Made by a program: the position numbers and the translations under genes. Below, in pieces: positions 5,015 through 5,019 of a stretch of 5,019 nucleotides of DNA. The DNA comes from Phycisphaerales bacterium UBA7708 (GTDB lineage: Bacteria; Planctomycetota; Phycisphaerae; Sedimentisphaerales; Anaerohalosphaeraceae). The notes beneath the pieces were generated by a model, which saw only the letters and a list, made by a program, of their open reading frames with translations, was not told where the DNA came from and did not search any database. The stretch's first letter is position 1. The number at the start of each line of letters is the position of its first letter. Where the stretch lies: the NCBI GenBank assembly GCA_002482415.1, contig DLFY01000136.1, positions 11,910 to 16,928 of the forward strand, written 5' to 3'.

Positions 5015-5019
5015 CACAT

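Overview
The window looks like a piece of a planctomycete chromosome, most likely from the Phycisphaerae/Sedimentisphaerales group. The main evidence is the first gene: a GLUG-repeat surface protein ending in the dockerin-like, calcium-loop C-terminus (DINRSG-type loop, ENWL ending) that is abundant in that group. The zinc-ribbon proteins and the long repeat-bearing intergenic tracts fit this but do not prove it. All supported genes lie on the + strand.

Layout. (1) 1-1074: the 3' part of a GC-rich gene for a secreted GLUG/dockerin-like protein, cut by the window start. (2) 1075-1717: a non-coding tract with small hairpins, a 25-nt sequence that recurs near 4592, and the first copy of a ~90-nt repeat (1503-1599). 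A good sigma70-type promoter (TTGTGA-17-TATAAT) lies at its downstream end. (3) 1718-3202: a tight three-gene operon encoding a small zinc-ribbon protein, an eight-pass membrane protein and a protein with several Cys-pair knuckles including a C-terminal zinc ribbon; genes 2 and 3 overlap by 14 nt. (4) 3203-3541: the second copy of the ~90-nt repeat (3204-3292) starts one base after the operon's last stop codon and ends in a convincing intrinsic terminator. A 7-bp inverted repeat and a promoter (TTGCAA-16-TATAAT) follow. (5) 3542-4372: a stand-alone PD-(D/E)XK protein resembling the N-terminal nuclease domain of type I restriction HsdR subunits. (6) 4373-5019: a non-coding tract with a 9-bp hairpin, the second copy of the 25-nt repeat, an array of degenerate TGYATACY octamers, one perfect DnaA-box 9-mer beside an A/T tract, and a Shine-Dalgarno sequence whose start codon is probably cut by the window end.

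How it works together. The operon sits between two copies of one repeat. The downstream copy acts as its terminator and the upstream copy lies just before its promoter, so the cassette looks transcriptionally insulated. Two predicted soluble zinc-knuckle proteins and a polytopic membrane protein made from one transcript suggest a membrane-associated complex of unknown function. The nuclease gene has its own promoter, and no methylase or specificity subunit is visible, so it is a neighbour rather than a proven partner. The most useful leads are the repeat-bounded zinc-ribbon/membrane/zinc-ribbon cassette, the orphan nuclease and the octamer array. None of these can be called a new system from sequence alone.
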